DNA of 64,000 nt from Comamonas sp. GB3 AK4-5 (GCF_041320665.1 NZ_CP166730.1:1922001-1986000), one strand, 5' to 3'. Numbered from the stretch's first letter, positions 18,138 to 27,990 are shown. Translations and numbers: made by a program. Notes: generated from the letters alone by a model not told the origin.

Positions 18138-21100
18138 CTACACGTTTTGTACTTTTTCCCAGAGCGTCGCAACATCCTGTTCTAAGTTCTCCGCATGGGA
18201 TGTCTGCGCACTTGTGCGCCTTGTAGGACTTGCGTCGCTCACTTGTGGAGCCCTTGTCGACAGGGTGCCCGAGCAGCGCACTAGGTCATGTGCTATTCCC
18301 AGTACCGTTGCGTTTCGGTATAGCTGACCTATGTCCAACGAGATTCCCATCTCCTTCGAGATCAGTCTCTGCATCTGCATCAGAACCATTGAGTCTCCGC
18401 CCAATGAAAAGAAGTTGTCGCCCTGTTGCACTCCTTCAACACCCAGAAGCCGTTCCCATATTCCCGAGACGCCGCAAATGAAGGAATCTATGTCCATTGG
18501 TACGGTGGAGATCTGTTCGTCGGCTGGCTGGGACGAATCGGACCCGTTGGAGCCGGCAGATGTCGCTGATTCCAGCAGCGGATCGATCCAGAATCTTTTG
18601 CGCTGAAACGGGTAGGTCGGCAACGAGATCTTGTGACCATTGCCGCCGCCGTAATAGCGATGCCAATCCACTCCTACCCCCAACTCCCAGGCACGGCCCA
18701 GTGCCTGCTTGAAAGCCGTGTCGTCGGAAATGGGGCTCTTCTGGTGTCTGCATGAAGAGATCACCTTAGTTGGCACCATTCCTGAAGACGCCTCCACGAA
18801 GTTCTTGAGAACTTGCCCGGGCCCGACTTCAATCAAAACTAGGTTCTTCATGGAACCCAGCCTCTCGACGCCGTCGTGAAAGCGAACCGTCTGGCGAAGG
18901 TGGCGAACCCAGTAGTCCGGATTCGTCGCCTCGTGCGCTGACAGCCAGTCTCCCGTCAGATTTGAGACGATGGGCAAACTGGGGGGGGCCATCTCGATAC
19001 CGTCGAAGCAGCGCCTGAATTCATCTAGCACGCCATCCATCATGTGCGAGTGAAAGGCATGCGATGTATTCACACGTACACAGCGAATGCCTTCTTTCTC
19101 CAACTCGACCTGGCAGCGGTCGATTTGGTCAAAATCACCAGAGACGACCTGTTGCATTGTGAAGTTGATGGCAGCCAATGAGCACCCCGTCTTTGTCAAT
19201 GCATCATCAAGCTGCTGCACAGAACAGGTGGCAGCCAACATCGTACCTGGGGAAACTGCTTGCATCAGGCGGCCACGGGCCGCAACTAAGTCGAGCGCGC
19301 TTTCGAGCGAAAACACGCCTGCGATGCAGGCCGCAACATACTCGCCGAGGCTGTGTCCCATGCACGCGGCAGGGGAGACTCCCCAGCGGATCCACAATTG
19401 GGCCAGTGCGTATTCAAACATGAACAGGACGGGCTGCGATATGCGCGTTTGCTTGAGCGCTTCCTCCGCAACTGCCTCATCACCAGGATGAGGAAAGACA
19501 ATCCGAAGTACATCCTCTTGGAGCAGCGGGTCGAGGATCTCACAGCATCTGTCCACGCACTCGGAGAACGAGGGGACGTTGAAGTAGAGGTCACGCATCA
19601 TCCCGATGTGTTGAGTCCCTTGGCCTGGAAAAAGAAAGGCAACCTTCGGCTGCATCCGAGCCACCCGACTTAGTTTCGATGCCAAGAAATCGTCCATTTC
19701 CTCCAACAGCGTCGATGTAGTACTGGCCACGAAGGTCGCTGCGTAGGGGTGGTGTACCCTGCCGCACGCAAGCGTCAACGCTATGTCTCTCAACGGAATG
19801 AGCGGCTGGGCGCGAAGAAAGGATGCTATTTTGGCGACATAAGCATCAAGTGCGCGGGGTGTTTGCCCCGAAAGGACAAAGATCTCCGCTCCATCAGAAT
19901 CGGTGGCTGAGCCGCGCATCGGGATTGCCTGGTGATGCTCGAGCACCACATGGGCGTTTGTGCCGCCTAGCCCGAAAGCGCTCACCCCTGCCAACCGCGA
20001 GCCCGTGCAATCTTTCCAGGGCACCGACTTCGTATTGACATAGAAAGGCCCTTGGTGAAATGGAATGTGCAAATTCGGTGATTCGTAGTTGATACTTGCC
20101 GGAAGAATCCCATGCTTGAGCGCCAGAGCGACCTTCATCAACCCCACAACTCCCGATGCGGTACTCAAGTGTCCGACGTTGCCTTTTATCGATCCGATTG
20201 GGCACCGAGCGCCGCTGGGATAGTTTGAGAAGACATGATTCAATGCGGTGATCTCGATCGGATCACCGACAACAGTCGCCGTTCCATGCGCTTCGATATA
20301 GTGGATATCTGACGGGGCCACGCCGGCGTCGTGGATCGCCCGCTCGATGGTAGCGATCTGCCCTGCTACTGCTGGCGCTGTGAAACCCACTTTCTCCGTG
20401 CCGTCGTTGCCGACTGCGGAGCCCCGGATGACGCCATAGATATGGTTTCCTTCACTCAGCGCATCCTCCAACCGCTTTAATAGAACGACGCCAGCGCCGC
20501 TGCCGAACACCGTTCCAGATGCGTTGCGATCGAAGGGACGGCATTGACCGTTTGACGACTCGATTCCACCTTCCCCACGAGCATAGCCATGCCCGTGAGG
20601 AACAATGACACGGACCCCTCCCGCTAGCGCTTGCTTGCAGTCCCCTGCCTGAAGGCTTCGAACCGCATTGTGCACGGCGACCAGAGAGGATGAACACGCC
20701 GTGTCGATATGCATGCTGGGCCCTTGCAGGTCGAGCTTGTAGGAAAGAAAGGATGCGGCGTAGGTCCGGTCGTTGAACAGTAATGCGCGCCGATCTCCGA
20801 TCTGAGCGATCAAGTCGTCTCGTGCCCGAACATTGTTGAGGTAGTAGTCGCTTTTCCCCACGCTGACGAAAACGGCCGTTTGCGGGGTCTGTGATGGCAA
20901 CTCGCCGGCATCTTCAAAGGCTTCGACACTGCACTCCAGAAGAACCCGGATCTGAGGGTCCATTAACTCAGCCTCCCGAGGCGTCATCCGAAAGAACTCG
21001 TTGTCGAAGTATTCGATGTCGTGTAGCAGTGAGGTCACCAGCACGCGATCCGAATCGCGGATGGCCTCGACCGCGATCCCCTGTCGCTGCAGCGTCTCGA

Positions 21101-23102
21101 CATCAACAGGCGATAGCATCTCGACGCCGTGAACTAGATCCTTCCAGAATTCCGGAAGCTCCCGCCCTCCCGGAAAACGCCCGGCCATGCCGACGATGGC
21201 GATGGGAGATCGCTGCGATTCGGGGCGCTTTCTTACTTCAGGCAGCAATGGTTGAGCCATTTCCTGGCGCAGCCGAACAGCTGGCTTCGATGCTGCCTTG
21301 GTGAGGATGTGCCCAGAGAGCGACTCCACAGTCGGGTGTTGGAATATATCCACCAGCTGCAAATTGACCTTCAACTCCTTGACGAGCATCCGATAGAGGC
21401 TCACGAGTTTCAGTGAATCAGCCCCAAGCTCGAAGAAGTTAATCTTCCTTGGCAAGGGGCGTACCCCCAGGGCACGAGAACAGATGTCTTCCACGGCATC
21501 AACTGGGGCTTGCTCCTCGTGTTCATTGGAGAGCGCGGGAAGTTTCAACGCGGCCAGGGCATTTCTGTCTTTCTTTCCATTCGGAAGCAGTGGGATCTTT
21601 TCCATAACGACGATGTGTGAAGGGATCATGGTGGCAGGAATCTTTTCTTCGAGCATTCGACGTAGATCAGATGCATCACCGGCCCAGGCTTGCGTCCATT
21701 CCACGTATGCGACGAGAACGAGCTGTTCAGTCGCATCGGGTTTCGCAACTACCACTACTTCTTGGGTTGCGCCAGTGCGCAAGATCGACTGCTCCACCTC
21801 GGGAATTTCGATCCGATTCCCACGGATCTTCACTTGCAGATCCTTGCGGCCTCGGTGAACGAAGGATCCATCTGGCAGTTTCTGAGCAAGGTCTCCCATC
21901 CTGAACAGGCGGCCATGGTCGCTTCTGTGTTCCGACGAGAAGCGTTCCGCGCTAAGAGCGGCTTTACGCCAATAGCCCGGAGAGAGATATGCGCTCTTGA
22001 TAACGATTTCTCCGACCTCGCCATCTGCAACAAGCGATCCCGCGTCATCAAGCAGGAGAATCTCTACATCCTCGACTGGGCGCCCCATCAGTGCCACGTT
22101 GCTTGAGAGGAATGTCGACTTGTTGATGAAGTATTGCGTGACGGCACCTGTTTCGGTGGATGCTAGACCGCAGGAAAGGCGGCATTGATCAGAGGTGCAC
22201 CTCTTGTAAAGATCGATGTCCTGCGCATACACCACTTCGCCCCCCAGCTTGATGATTCTCAAATCGGGGAATCGGATCTTTTCGTCTAGCCAGCGCCCCA
22301 ATTGCCGGAAGATCGTCGCAACCGAACAATAGATGCTGATCTCCTCGCTACGCAGCCAGTCTGGAAGGAGTGCGAGCTCCTCACTCTTGACGGAGAGGAC
22401 GTGCAATGATGCGCCGTTGAGCAGGGCATTGAAGGTGTCGCGGATTGATCCATAGACATTGCAGGGGTAGAGCAATGACTGCTTGTCGTTCGCGCTGATC
22501 TCGAAAGACTTGGAGTGAACCCATACGTTGTGCATTAGCTGTCGATGACTTTGCATGACGCCTTTGGGTGTACCCGTTGTTCCCGAGGTGTACAGCAAGC
22601 ATGCTAAATCGTCACCCTTCACTCCAACAGCCGGATTGACCTCATCCAGATCATCCCCTAGTTCGTCAATATCAATCAGCGCAGCTGCCTCGGTTAATCT
22701 GGCCCGGCTCTGCGATGAGAGCGTGCCGTCGACTACAAATAGCTGAGCCTCTGAATCCCGGAGCATGTGTTCGGTGCGATCCACGGGGACACTCGGATCA
22801 AGCGGAACGTAGAATCCTCCAGCCTTTAGGATGCCCAGTGCTGCTGCAATCATGTTGATTCCCTGGGGAATCAAAATAGCGACGGGCAAATCTCGTAGTC
22901 GTCGCTCTCCACATCGAAGTAACCTACTTGCGATACGGTTGGCAAGCTGGTTGAGTTCACCGTATGACACGGATCCATGCAGGGTCTTGACTGCCAGCTT
23001 GTTCGGTAAGGTTGCGGCAATCAACTCGAATCTTTCGTGCACCGCCGCCGACAAAACGGTCTCTGACCAATGTAATTCTTCGCTCGTATCGTGCTTAGAC
23101 AT
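18138..23102 (-). CDS. Hybrid NRPS-PKS megasynthase, A-PCP-KS-AT-ACP
   Basis: 1654 residues from ATG 23102, preceded by GGAGAGG. Order: adenylation (about 25-540; A3 LLYTSGTTGTPKGV near 171, A7 FRMGDL, A8 GRKDLQVKIRGNRIE, A10 PNGKKDR), PCP with Ser in LGADSLKL (561), ketosynthase about 645-1070 with Cys in DTACSSSL (800) and both His (EAHGTAT, KGNVGHL), acyltransferase with Ser in GHSLGE (1250) and HAFH (1348, typical of malonyl-CoA use), and ACP with Ser in LGGDSMVL (1570). No condensation, ketoreductase, dehydratase or thioesterase domain is seen. It should load one carboxylic acid and extend it once with malonate to a beta-ketoacyl-ACP. The region YPCNVYGSIRDTFNALL, where amino-acid A domains have FDAS-type Asp, lacks that Asp, so an alpha-amino acid is not the likely substrate. 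Confidence 0.93.
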   Translation of the reverse strand: MSKHDTSEELHWSETVLSAAVHERFELIAATLPNKLAVKTLHGSVSYGELNQLANRIASRLLRCGERRLRDLPVAILIPQGINMIAAALGILKAGGFYVPLDPSVPVDRTEHMLRDSEAQLFVVDGTLSSQSRARLTEAAALIDIDELGDDLDEVNPAVGVKGDDLACLLYTSGTTGTPKGVMQSHRQLMHNVWVHSKSFEISANDKQSLLYPCNVYGSIRDTFNALLNGASLHVLSVKSEELALLPDWLRSEEISIYCSVATIFRQLGRWLDEKIRFPDLRIIKLGGEVVYAQDIDLYKRCTSDQCRLSCGLASTETGAVTQYFINKSTFLSSNVALMGRPVEDVEILLLDDAGSLVADGEVGEIVIKSAYLSPGYWRKAALSAERFSSEHRSDHGRLFRMGDLAQKLPDGSFVHRGRKDLQVKIRGNRIEIPEVEQSILRTGATQEVVVVAKPDATEQLVLVAYVEWTQAWAGDASDLRRMLEEKIPATMIPSHIVVMEKIPLLPNGKKDRNALAALKLPALSNEHEEQAPVDAVEDICSRALGVRPLPRKINFFELGADSLKLVSLYRMLVKELKVNLQLVDIFQHPTVESLSGHILTKAASKPAVRLRQEMAQPLLPEVRKRPESQRSPIAIVGMAGRFPGGRELPEFWKDLVHGVEMLSPVDVETLQRQGIAVEAIRDSDRVLVTSLLHDIEYFDNEFFRMTPREAELMDPQIRVLLECSVEAFEDAGELPSQTPQTAVFVSVGKSDYYLNNVRARDDLIAQIGDRRALLFNDRTYAASFLSYKLDLQGPSMHIDTACSSSLVAVHNAVRSLQAGDCKQALAGGVRVIVPHGHGYARGEGGIESSNGQCRPFDRNASGTVFGSGAGVVLLKRLEDALSEGNHIYGVIRGSAVGNDGTEKVGFTAPAVAGQIATIERAIHDAGVAPSDIHYIEAHGTATVVGDPIEITALNHVFSNYPSGARCPIGSIKGNVGHLSTASGVVGLMKVALALKHGILPASINYESPNLHIPFHQGPFYVNTKSVPWKDCTGSRLAGVSAFGLGGTNAHVVLEHHQAIPMRGSATDSDGAEIFVLSGQTPRALDAYVAKIASFLRAQPLIPLRDIALTLACGRVHHPYAATFVASTTSTLLEEMDDFLASKLSRVARMQPKVAFLFPGQGTQHIGMMRDLYFNVPSFSECVDRCCEILDPLLQEDVLRIVFPHPGDEAVAEEALKQTRISQPVLFMFEYALAQLWIRWGVSPAACMGHSLGEYVAACIAGVFSLESALDLVAARGRLMQAVSPGTMLAATCSVQQLDDALTKTGCSLAAINFTMQQVVSGDFDQIDRCQVELEKEGIRCVRVNTSHAFHSHMMDGVLDEFRRCFDGIEMAPPSLPIVSNLTGDWLSAHEATNPDYWVRHLRQTVRFHDGVERLGSMKNLVLIEVGPGQVLKNFVEASSGMVPTKVISSCRHQKSPISDDTAFKQALGRAWELGVGVDWHRYYGGGNGHKISLPTYPFQRKRFWIDPLLESATSAGSNGSDSSQPADEQISTVPMDIDSFICGVSGIWERLLGVEGVQQGDNFFSLGGDSMVLMQMQRLISKEMGISLDIGQLYRNATVLGIAHDLVRCSGTLSTRAPQVSDASPTRRTSAQTSHAENLEQDVATLWEKVQNV

Positions 23103-23152
23103 AGGACCTCTCCAGAGATGCTTAAGAGTCTTGTTTCTCTTGGTTTGCAGCT

Positions 23153-23725
23153 TCAACTGCGTTCACTCACTGCTTCAGTTGCATCGACCGCTCTAAGTAC
23201 CAAACAAGTGGTTGTCGCATGGGCATATAACATCCCATCAGGGCCGATCAGACGAGCCTCAGCGGTGGCCAGCTTGCGCCCGCAGTGGATCACAGTCCCC
23301 TCGGCGCGTACGCGCAGCACATTCAGTGACACGCTACGTACCAAGTTCACGCTCAGTTCGGCCGTGGTGTAGCCGTACCCTGTAGGTATCAAGGTGTAGA
23401 CGGCGCAGCCCATAGCCGAGTCCAGCAGCGTGGCGTACCAACCACCGTGCACGGTGCCGATGGAATTAAGTAGATTCAGACTCGGTGTTCCTTGAAATAT
23501 GGCTTTACCCGGCTCAACGGATATCAGCGTGTAGTTCAGTGTTTTCGCCATTGGGGCGCATGGAATTTCTCCATCCAGCATCGCCTGAAGGACTTCGAGC
23601 CCGGATTTGCCTGAAGTCTGCGTTTGCGAGGCAACCCCAGGCCCTGGGCCGAGTGTTCTGCGGGCATTGGTCGTCTGCTCTTGCTCCAACCACTCGGCCA
23701 AGGAAGAGGTCTGTTCAATGGGCAT
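23153..23725 (-). CDS. PaaI-type hot-dog thioesterase
   Basis: 190 residues. The hot-dog helix GTVHGGWYATLLDSAMGCAVYTLIP (about 95-120) and the strand pattern YTTAELSVNLVRSVSLNVLRVRAEGTVIHCGRKLATAEARLIGPDG match PaaI/YdiI thioesterases, which hydrolyse acyl-CoA or carrier-bound acyl groups. An N-terminal extension of about 40 residues is not conserved. Sits 50 bases upstream of the megasynthase gene; it could release the beta-ketoacyl chain or recycle acyl-CoA by-products. Confidence 0.85.
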   Translation of the reverse strand: MPIEQTSSLAEWLEQEQTTNARRTLGPGPGVASQTQTSGKSGLEVLQAMLDGEIPCAPMAKTLNYTLISVEPGKAIFQGTPSLNLLNSIGTVHGGWYATLLDSAMGCAVYTLIPTGYGYTTAELSVNLVRSVSLNVLRVRAEGTVIHCGRKLATAEARLIGPDGMLYAHATTTCLVLRAVDATEAVSERS

Positions 23726-23779
23726 GCATACTCCTGATAGGGTTGGCTTGGGTTCCCGTAATTCGTGTCCTGGAGACCT

Positions 23780-24419
23780 TCAGAGCTTCGGATGAGGGTT
23801 GAATCCACCTTCGATGTAATCCCAGATGGCAATGCCCTCACGTTCGAGCACACGTTTCACTGCGGGCCGGTCCTCCAGTCGTCGCGCATGCAGAGTCCAG
23901 GCTGGAAATCGAGAGGCCATGTAGATAGGGATCGACCGCGCTGTACTGCCTGCCGACGGCATACGGTTCCCGACTTAAATGACCTTCGATGCGCTCGAAG
24001 GCTTGAGTCAAGTTGATGCGGCCCTTAGCCTCGACCTGAGCCTCTAAGCAGGGCTCGCCGATGAAGCGACCGGCCTGCCACACCTGGCCCACAGCCATCG
24101 TGTGAACGGTGCCCGACAGCCAGTTGAACCATTCGGCGCAGCGCGCTAAGGCCATCGGATGGGCGGTCGGCAACCAGTTTCCCTCCGGGTGGCGCAGAGC
24201 GAGATACAGCAGGATGGCGGGCAACTCGGTGAGCACCTCGGCGCCAACGACGAGCACCGGCACACGGCCCTTGGGATTGATCCGCAGGAAGCCGGCCGAG
24301 CTAGTCATCCCTTGTGGAATCGACACGCACTCCTGAGTGAAAGGCTGGCCGATCTCCTCCAGCAGCACGTGTACTGCGAACGAGCAGGCACCTGGCGAGT
24401 AGTAAAGTTTGAGGGCCAT
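23780..24419 (-). pseudogene. Glutathione S-transferase with C-terminal frameshift
   Basis: ATG 24419 starts MALKLYYSPGACSFAVHVLLEEIG, a thioredoxin-fold GST N-terminus, and the frame runs through the helical domain to YAVGRQYSAVDPYL. There the expected C-terminus continues in another frame (YMASRFPAWTLHARRLEDRPAVKRVLEREGI..., ending at 23780), while the first frame runs into an unrelated tail. One indel near 23925 explains this. Either the gene is recently broken or the read is wrong. The catalytic N-terminal half is intact. If functional it could catalyse glutathione addition or isomerisation in the pathway. Confidence 0.8.
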
Positions 24420-24453
24420 CGGTCTTCTCTGCAATGTGTGGATGAGCGTCCAG

Positions 24454-25356
24454 CTAGCCAGTGGATGCGGAGGAGCGCCGGAAGTACGAGGTAATTCGTG
24501 CGCCGAACGTTGCAACGAGAACACCTGCCAGCACCAGAGCGGCAGCGGCCAGCTTCCACGGCAGCAAGGGCTCATCAAGGACCACAGCGGACGACAAGAT
24601 GGTCAGCACAGGCACCAACAAGGTGAACGGCGCCACTTGAGTCGCGGGGTAAAGCTGCAGTAGCTTGCTCCACAATGCGTATGCTAAGAAGGTGCCGAAG
24701 TACGCCATGTAGAACATCGAGCTCACGCCGACACCCGACAGATTTCGGAAGCTGTGCACAACCAATTCCGGCCCTTCGAGTACCAGTGAGGCCAGCAGCA
24801 GAGGTGGCCAGGCGAAGAGACTACCCCAGGCGATCAAGGCCAGTAGGTTCACAGGACCCAAGTGCTTACTGACAATGTTAGCCGTACCCCAGGCCGAGGC
24901 TGCCAGCAACATCAGCAGCAAGCTCAACACGCTGAATCCGCCGGCGGCGGAGCCTACGTGCATGGCGACTAGGCCCAGCCCAGAGAACGAGATCAGCGAG
25001 CCCAGGATTTGCCACCGGCTCGGCCGCTCCCTCAGGAATACCGCGGCGAGCGCTGCCGTCACGAACACATGCACCTGCAGCAGCACCGCTGCCATTCCTG
25101 CCGGGACTCCCTGATGGATCGCCACCGCCAGAAGACCAAGCTGCATGGCGAACATCAAGATACCGTATAGAGCCACCTTGTACAGGGACACAGAGGGGCG
25201 TGGCAGTATCAGTATCCAGGGCAGCGAAGTCAGAAGCAAACGCACCGTGGACAAGGCCAGCGGTGGCATGTCGCGCAATCCCAGCTTCACAGCCAGGAAG
25301 CTCAGCATCCAGAGCACGACTATTAGCAATGCCAAGCCTACGTGCTGGACTCTCAT
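24454..25356 (-). CDS. EamA/DMT-family exporter
   Basis: 300 residues with about ten transmembrane helices in two EamA repeats (about 10-135 and 145-285). Motifs include LWMLSFLAVKLGLRDMPPLALSTVRLL at the start and AAALAAVFLRERPSRWQILGSLISFSGLGLV closing the first repeat. Members export amino acids, amines and related metabolites. In this operon it is a likely product or intermediate exporter. 21 bases after the YqcI/YcgG gene. Confidence 0.9.
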   Translation of the reverse strand: MRVQHVGLALLIVVLWMLSFLAVKLGLRDMPPLALSTVRLLLTSLPWILILPRPSVSLYKVALYGILMFAMQLGLLAVAIHQGVPAGMAAVLLQVHVFVTAALAAVFLRERPSRWQILGSLISFSGLGLVAMHVGSAAGGFSVLSLLLMLLAASAWGTANIVSKHLGPVNLLALIAWGSLFAWPPLLLASLVLEGPELVVHSFRNLSGVGVSSMFYMAYFGTFLAYALWSKLLQLYPATQVAPFTLLVPVLTILSSAVVLDEPLLPWKLAAAALVLAGVLVATFGARITSYFRRSSASTG

Positions 25357-25377
25357 GTTGGCCTCACGGACATAAAT

Positions 25378-26166
25378 TCACATGGGTTTGTCAGCGCTGG
25401 CGGCGGACATACTGCTGCCGGCCGAGGCTTTCTGGGGAGGCTGCTTTGCTCCAGAGAACGGGCAGCGTCCCGTAGCAGGTGAGTTGTCATCAGAGGCGCA
25501 ATACTGCTTCCACCGGAATGCCAACGTCTCGTCAATGACGTTGAAATCCGGGTGCATTTCCATGTCTCCGTCGTAGGCTTGGAGCTTCGGACGAATGATC
25601 TTCCGTGCCTGAATGCCGCCAGGCGTGGCACCCTCGATACCAATGAATACGCGCTTGGGCTGAAACAGGATCATCATGCTTTTCCCAAAGCGTCGGCTGT
25701 TGCGCTGCTTGTAGGCAGGGAAGCCGCAGAACAGGAAGATGTCGTCGCCCGAGAAGCAGAACTCCCAGTTGGGGTTCTCCGTATCCTCGGTCACATGCGC
25801 TGGCCACGGAAGGGGATCATGCTGGTGCAGATAGTTGACAATTTCCCAGAACCGCTTTTGATAGTGGTCGAAGTCATGCTCTTCTTTTTCTGGCTCAAAG
25901 AAGGTGATATAGGCATGCCGAACGTCTGCGTGCTCACGCGCGAACTGCATAAATTCATTGAGCTTTGCCGGCAACTCATGAAGCGCGTCCCGGTTGATCA
26001 CGCCATAGCGCATCTCGTCTTTCTTCACCCCCACCGTGCCGAAGTAGCACGGGAAACTTGAGTGAGTGACCTTTTTATGGAAGATGTCAAACTCGTCAAT
26101 GGCCCAAGGTGCTATCAGGCTGGGGTCACGCATGTCTGCATTGGTTAGCGGCCGGTTTGTATTCAT
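25378..26166 (-). CDS. YqcI/YcgG family, GntA-like heme N-hydroxylase candidate
   Basis: 262 residues from ATG 26166 (MNTNRPLTNADMRD), chosen because GGAG lies 6 bases upstream; longer starts exist. The family blocks are clear: FPCYFGTVGVKKDEMRYGVI, FFEPEKEEHDFDHYQKRFWEIVNYLHQHDPLPWP, NWEFCFSGDDIFLFCGFPAYKQRNSRRFGKSMMILFQPKRVF and QARKIIRPKLQAYDG, ending in CPFSG. The characterised member GntA is a heme-dependent N-hydroxylase in guanitoxin biosynthesis. Its presence beside an NRPS-PKS suggests that the product contains an N-O bond, perhaps on a guanidine or amine. Substrate is inferred only from this relationship. Confidence 0.85.
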   Translation of the reverse strand: MNTNRPLTNADMRDPSLIAPWAIDEFDIFHKKVTHSSFPCYFGTVGVKKDEMRYGVINRDALHELPAKLNEFMQFAREHADVRHAYITFFEPEKEEHDFDHYQKRFWEIVNYLHQHDPLPWPAHVTEDTENPNWEFCFSGDDIFLFCGFPAYKQRNSRRFGKSMMILFQPKRVFIGIEGATPGGIQARKIIRPKLQAYDGDMEMHPDFNVIDETLAFRWKQYCASDDNSPATGRCPFSGAKQPPQKASAGSSMSAASADKPM

Positions 26167-26259
26167 CATTGTCTCCATCAGGTTGAACAAGAAATGGCCC
26201 GATCCTGGAAGAGACGGGCAAGGGAGCATGTGAGGGGCCATGAAGATCGTGGCAGTTCT

Positions 26260-27975
26260 TCAGCCATAGAAATCACCCAAGGCCGGCGCCACCTCGATAC
26301 CGTCGATCTGCACGTCCACTACGACTGTCTGACGGTTTTGATATGCATCAAATGCTGCGATCAGCGCATCGCTCAGTGCCTCACGGTGCCGCACTGGCAG
26401 CAGCACAATGTCTCGGTGTTTGAAATTGAGATCACTATTGAAGCCAAAGCCTGAGCTGGTACAAATGTGGGGGGCGCCATTTTGCAGACTTTGCTGCCAC
26501 TGGCGTTCCAGCCACCCGTAGGAGCTGTTGTTAAAAACCAGATAGATCACGGGCAATTCGTGGTCGGGCGCAGTGCAAAGATCGCTACGAAAGAGATTGA
26601 ATGCGCCATCACCGACCAAGGCCATCACAGGGGAGTTTGGGCGCGCGAGCTTGACCCCGATAGCTGCCGCCGCGCCAAAGCCCAGTGTGGTTTGCTCGCT
26701 TGGAACGATGCTGCATTGACCATCCCTCAATGCAAAGTAGGGGTAGAAATAGCTCCACATATCGGCCAAGCCGTTTTCGTGGACAAAGACCGTATCCGGC
26801 GGCGCTATACCGTGAAGTGTCCTCACAACATCCGCCGGCCGGATTCCGCTGCACCCCGGCTCGATGGCTGGTAGCTCGGCCATGTATGCGCTGCAGTCCG
26901 CGTGGGCCTGTCTGCGCAATCTGGCGATTTGGATCAACCACTTGCCTTTTGCCGGCTGATCCCCCGCTGCGGCGGCTGGGGCTGGAGTCTCCATGAGGGA
27001 AAGCCAATGTTCTGCGCAGGCTGCGGCATCCCCCATCAGCTTGAGACTTTCGACACGGTGGGAGAAATTGGACGGCTCGACATCCACCTGAATCCATTGC
27101 GCGTCGGGAGAGATTTGCGGCAGCAGTGCCAAGGCCGTCTCCTCAAGCCTGGAACCAAGCACCAGCACTAGGTCAGCGTGGAACCAAAGCTCACGTAACG
27201 CCTCGGCAGTGTAGATGCCTGCTAGGCCGCAGAACAGAGAGTGAGACTCTGCTACGGCGCCACGGCCCGATGCTGTTGTGAAGAGAGCCATTTCATTGCG
27301 CTCGGCCAGACGCTCATAGAGCCCTGTGCCACGCGCTGCCGCAAGGGCCCCGCCACCCAGCAGGAGAATCGGCCGTTGAGCCCGCTTCAGCCTGTACCAG
27401 GCTTCCTGCAGCACAGCTACCTCAGGCGTACATAACAAACGGTATGGAGGGGATGGCAGTAATACCTGCTTCCCAGCAGGAGCCGTTGCCAGGTTTTCCG
27501 GCAACTCCACGTACACGGGGCCCGGCTGACCATTGACTGCCAGGAATGCGGCTCGCTGCAGTGCCCAGCCCAGGCGCTCCATCTGCTCGACTCGGTAGGC
27601 CCACTTCACCAGCGGTCGCACCATCGCCATCTGATCAGCCTCCTGGAAGGCGCCGTTTCCGATGGATTCCTGGGCCGTGCCGGTGGCCAACAGGAGCACT
27701 GGTGCGGACAACGATTGGCATTCCAGCAAGCCTGTCAGTGCGTTGCCCAGGGCAGGCCCTTTACCCACTACGCAGACCGACAGCCGTCCACTGGCCAGGC
27801 TCTGTCCGCCGGCCATGAACATTGCGTTCCGCTGGTCTCTCGTCAAGATCCAGCGCAAGCCGTGCCGCCGCACTGCCTGCAACGCCGCCAGGTCGTCATT
27901 GGGCAAACCAAAAACGGCTCGCACGTCCCATTGCTGCAGTGTGCGCATCACGAGATCCCATGCATTGCTGCTCAT
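26260..27975 (-). CDS. Thiamine-diphosphate enzyme (2-oxoacid decarboxylase / acetolactate synthase-like)
   Basis: 571 residues with the three-domain ThDP fold: pyrimidine-binding domain with FGLPNDDLAALQ...LTRDQRNAMFMAGG (here RDQRNAMFMAGG replaces the usual HEQ/RHEQGA block), central domain about 190-330, and ThDP/Mg motif GDGAFNLFRSDL...YLVFNNSSYGW (about 455-485). The glutamate that activates ThDP is not obvious (Asp in TRDQRN may sit there or next to it), so activity needs caution. Relatives decarboxylate 2-oxo acids, including 5-guanidino-2-oxopentanoate. With the adjacent aldehyde dehydrogenase it could make a chain-shortened acid starter for the megasynthase. Confidence 0.85.
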   Translation of the reverse strand: MSSNAWDLVMRTLQQWDVRAVFGLPNDDLAALQAVRRHGLRWILTRDQRNAMFMAGGQSLASGRLSVCVVGKGPALGNALTGLLECQSLSAPVLLLATGTAQESIGNGAFQEADQMAMVRPLVKWAYRVEQMERLGWALQRAAFLAVNGQPGPVYVELPENLATAPAGKQVLLPSPPYRLLCTPEVAVLQEAWYRLKRAQRPILLLGGGALAAARGTGLYERLAERNEMALFTTASGRGAVAESHSLFCGLAGIYTAEALRELWFHADLVLVLGSRLEETALALLPQISPDAQWIQVDVEPSNFSHRVESLKLMGDAAACAEHWLSLMETPAPAAAAGDQPAKGKWLIQIARLRRQAHADCSAYMAELPAIEPGCSGIRPADVVRTLHGIAPPDTVFVHENGLADMWSYFYPYFALRDGQCSIVPSEQTTLGFGAAAAIGVKLARPNSPVMALVGDGAFNLFRSDLCTAPDHELPVIYLVFNNSSYGWLERQWQQSLQNGAPHICTSSGFGFNSDLNFKHRDIVLLPVRHREALSDALIAAFDAYQNRQTVVVDVQIDGIEVAPALGDFYG

Positions 27976-27990
27976 AGCGTGCTTCGGTGA

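Noticed and set aside
18138-23102. The megasynthase as a siderophore synthetase
   Set aside because: No TonB receptor, hydroxamate/catechol genes or Fur-box-like sequence seen near; the domain set A-PCP-KS-AT-ACP without condensation domain does not fit.
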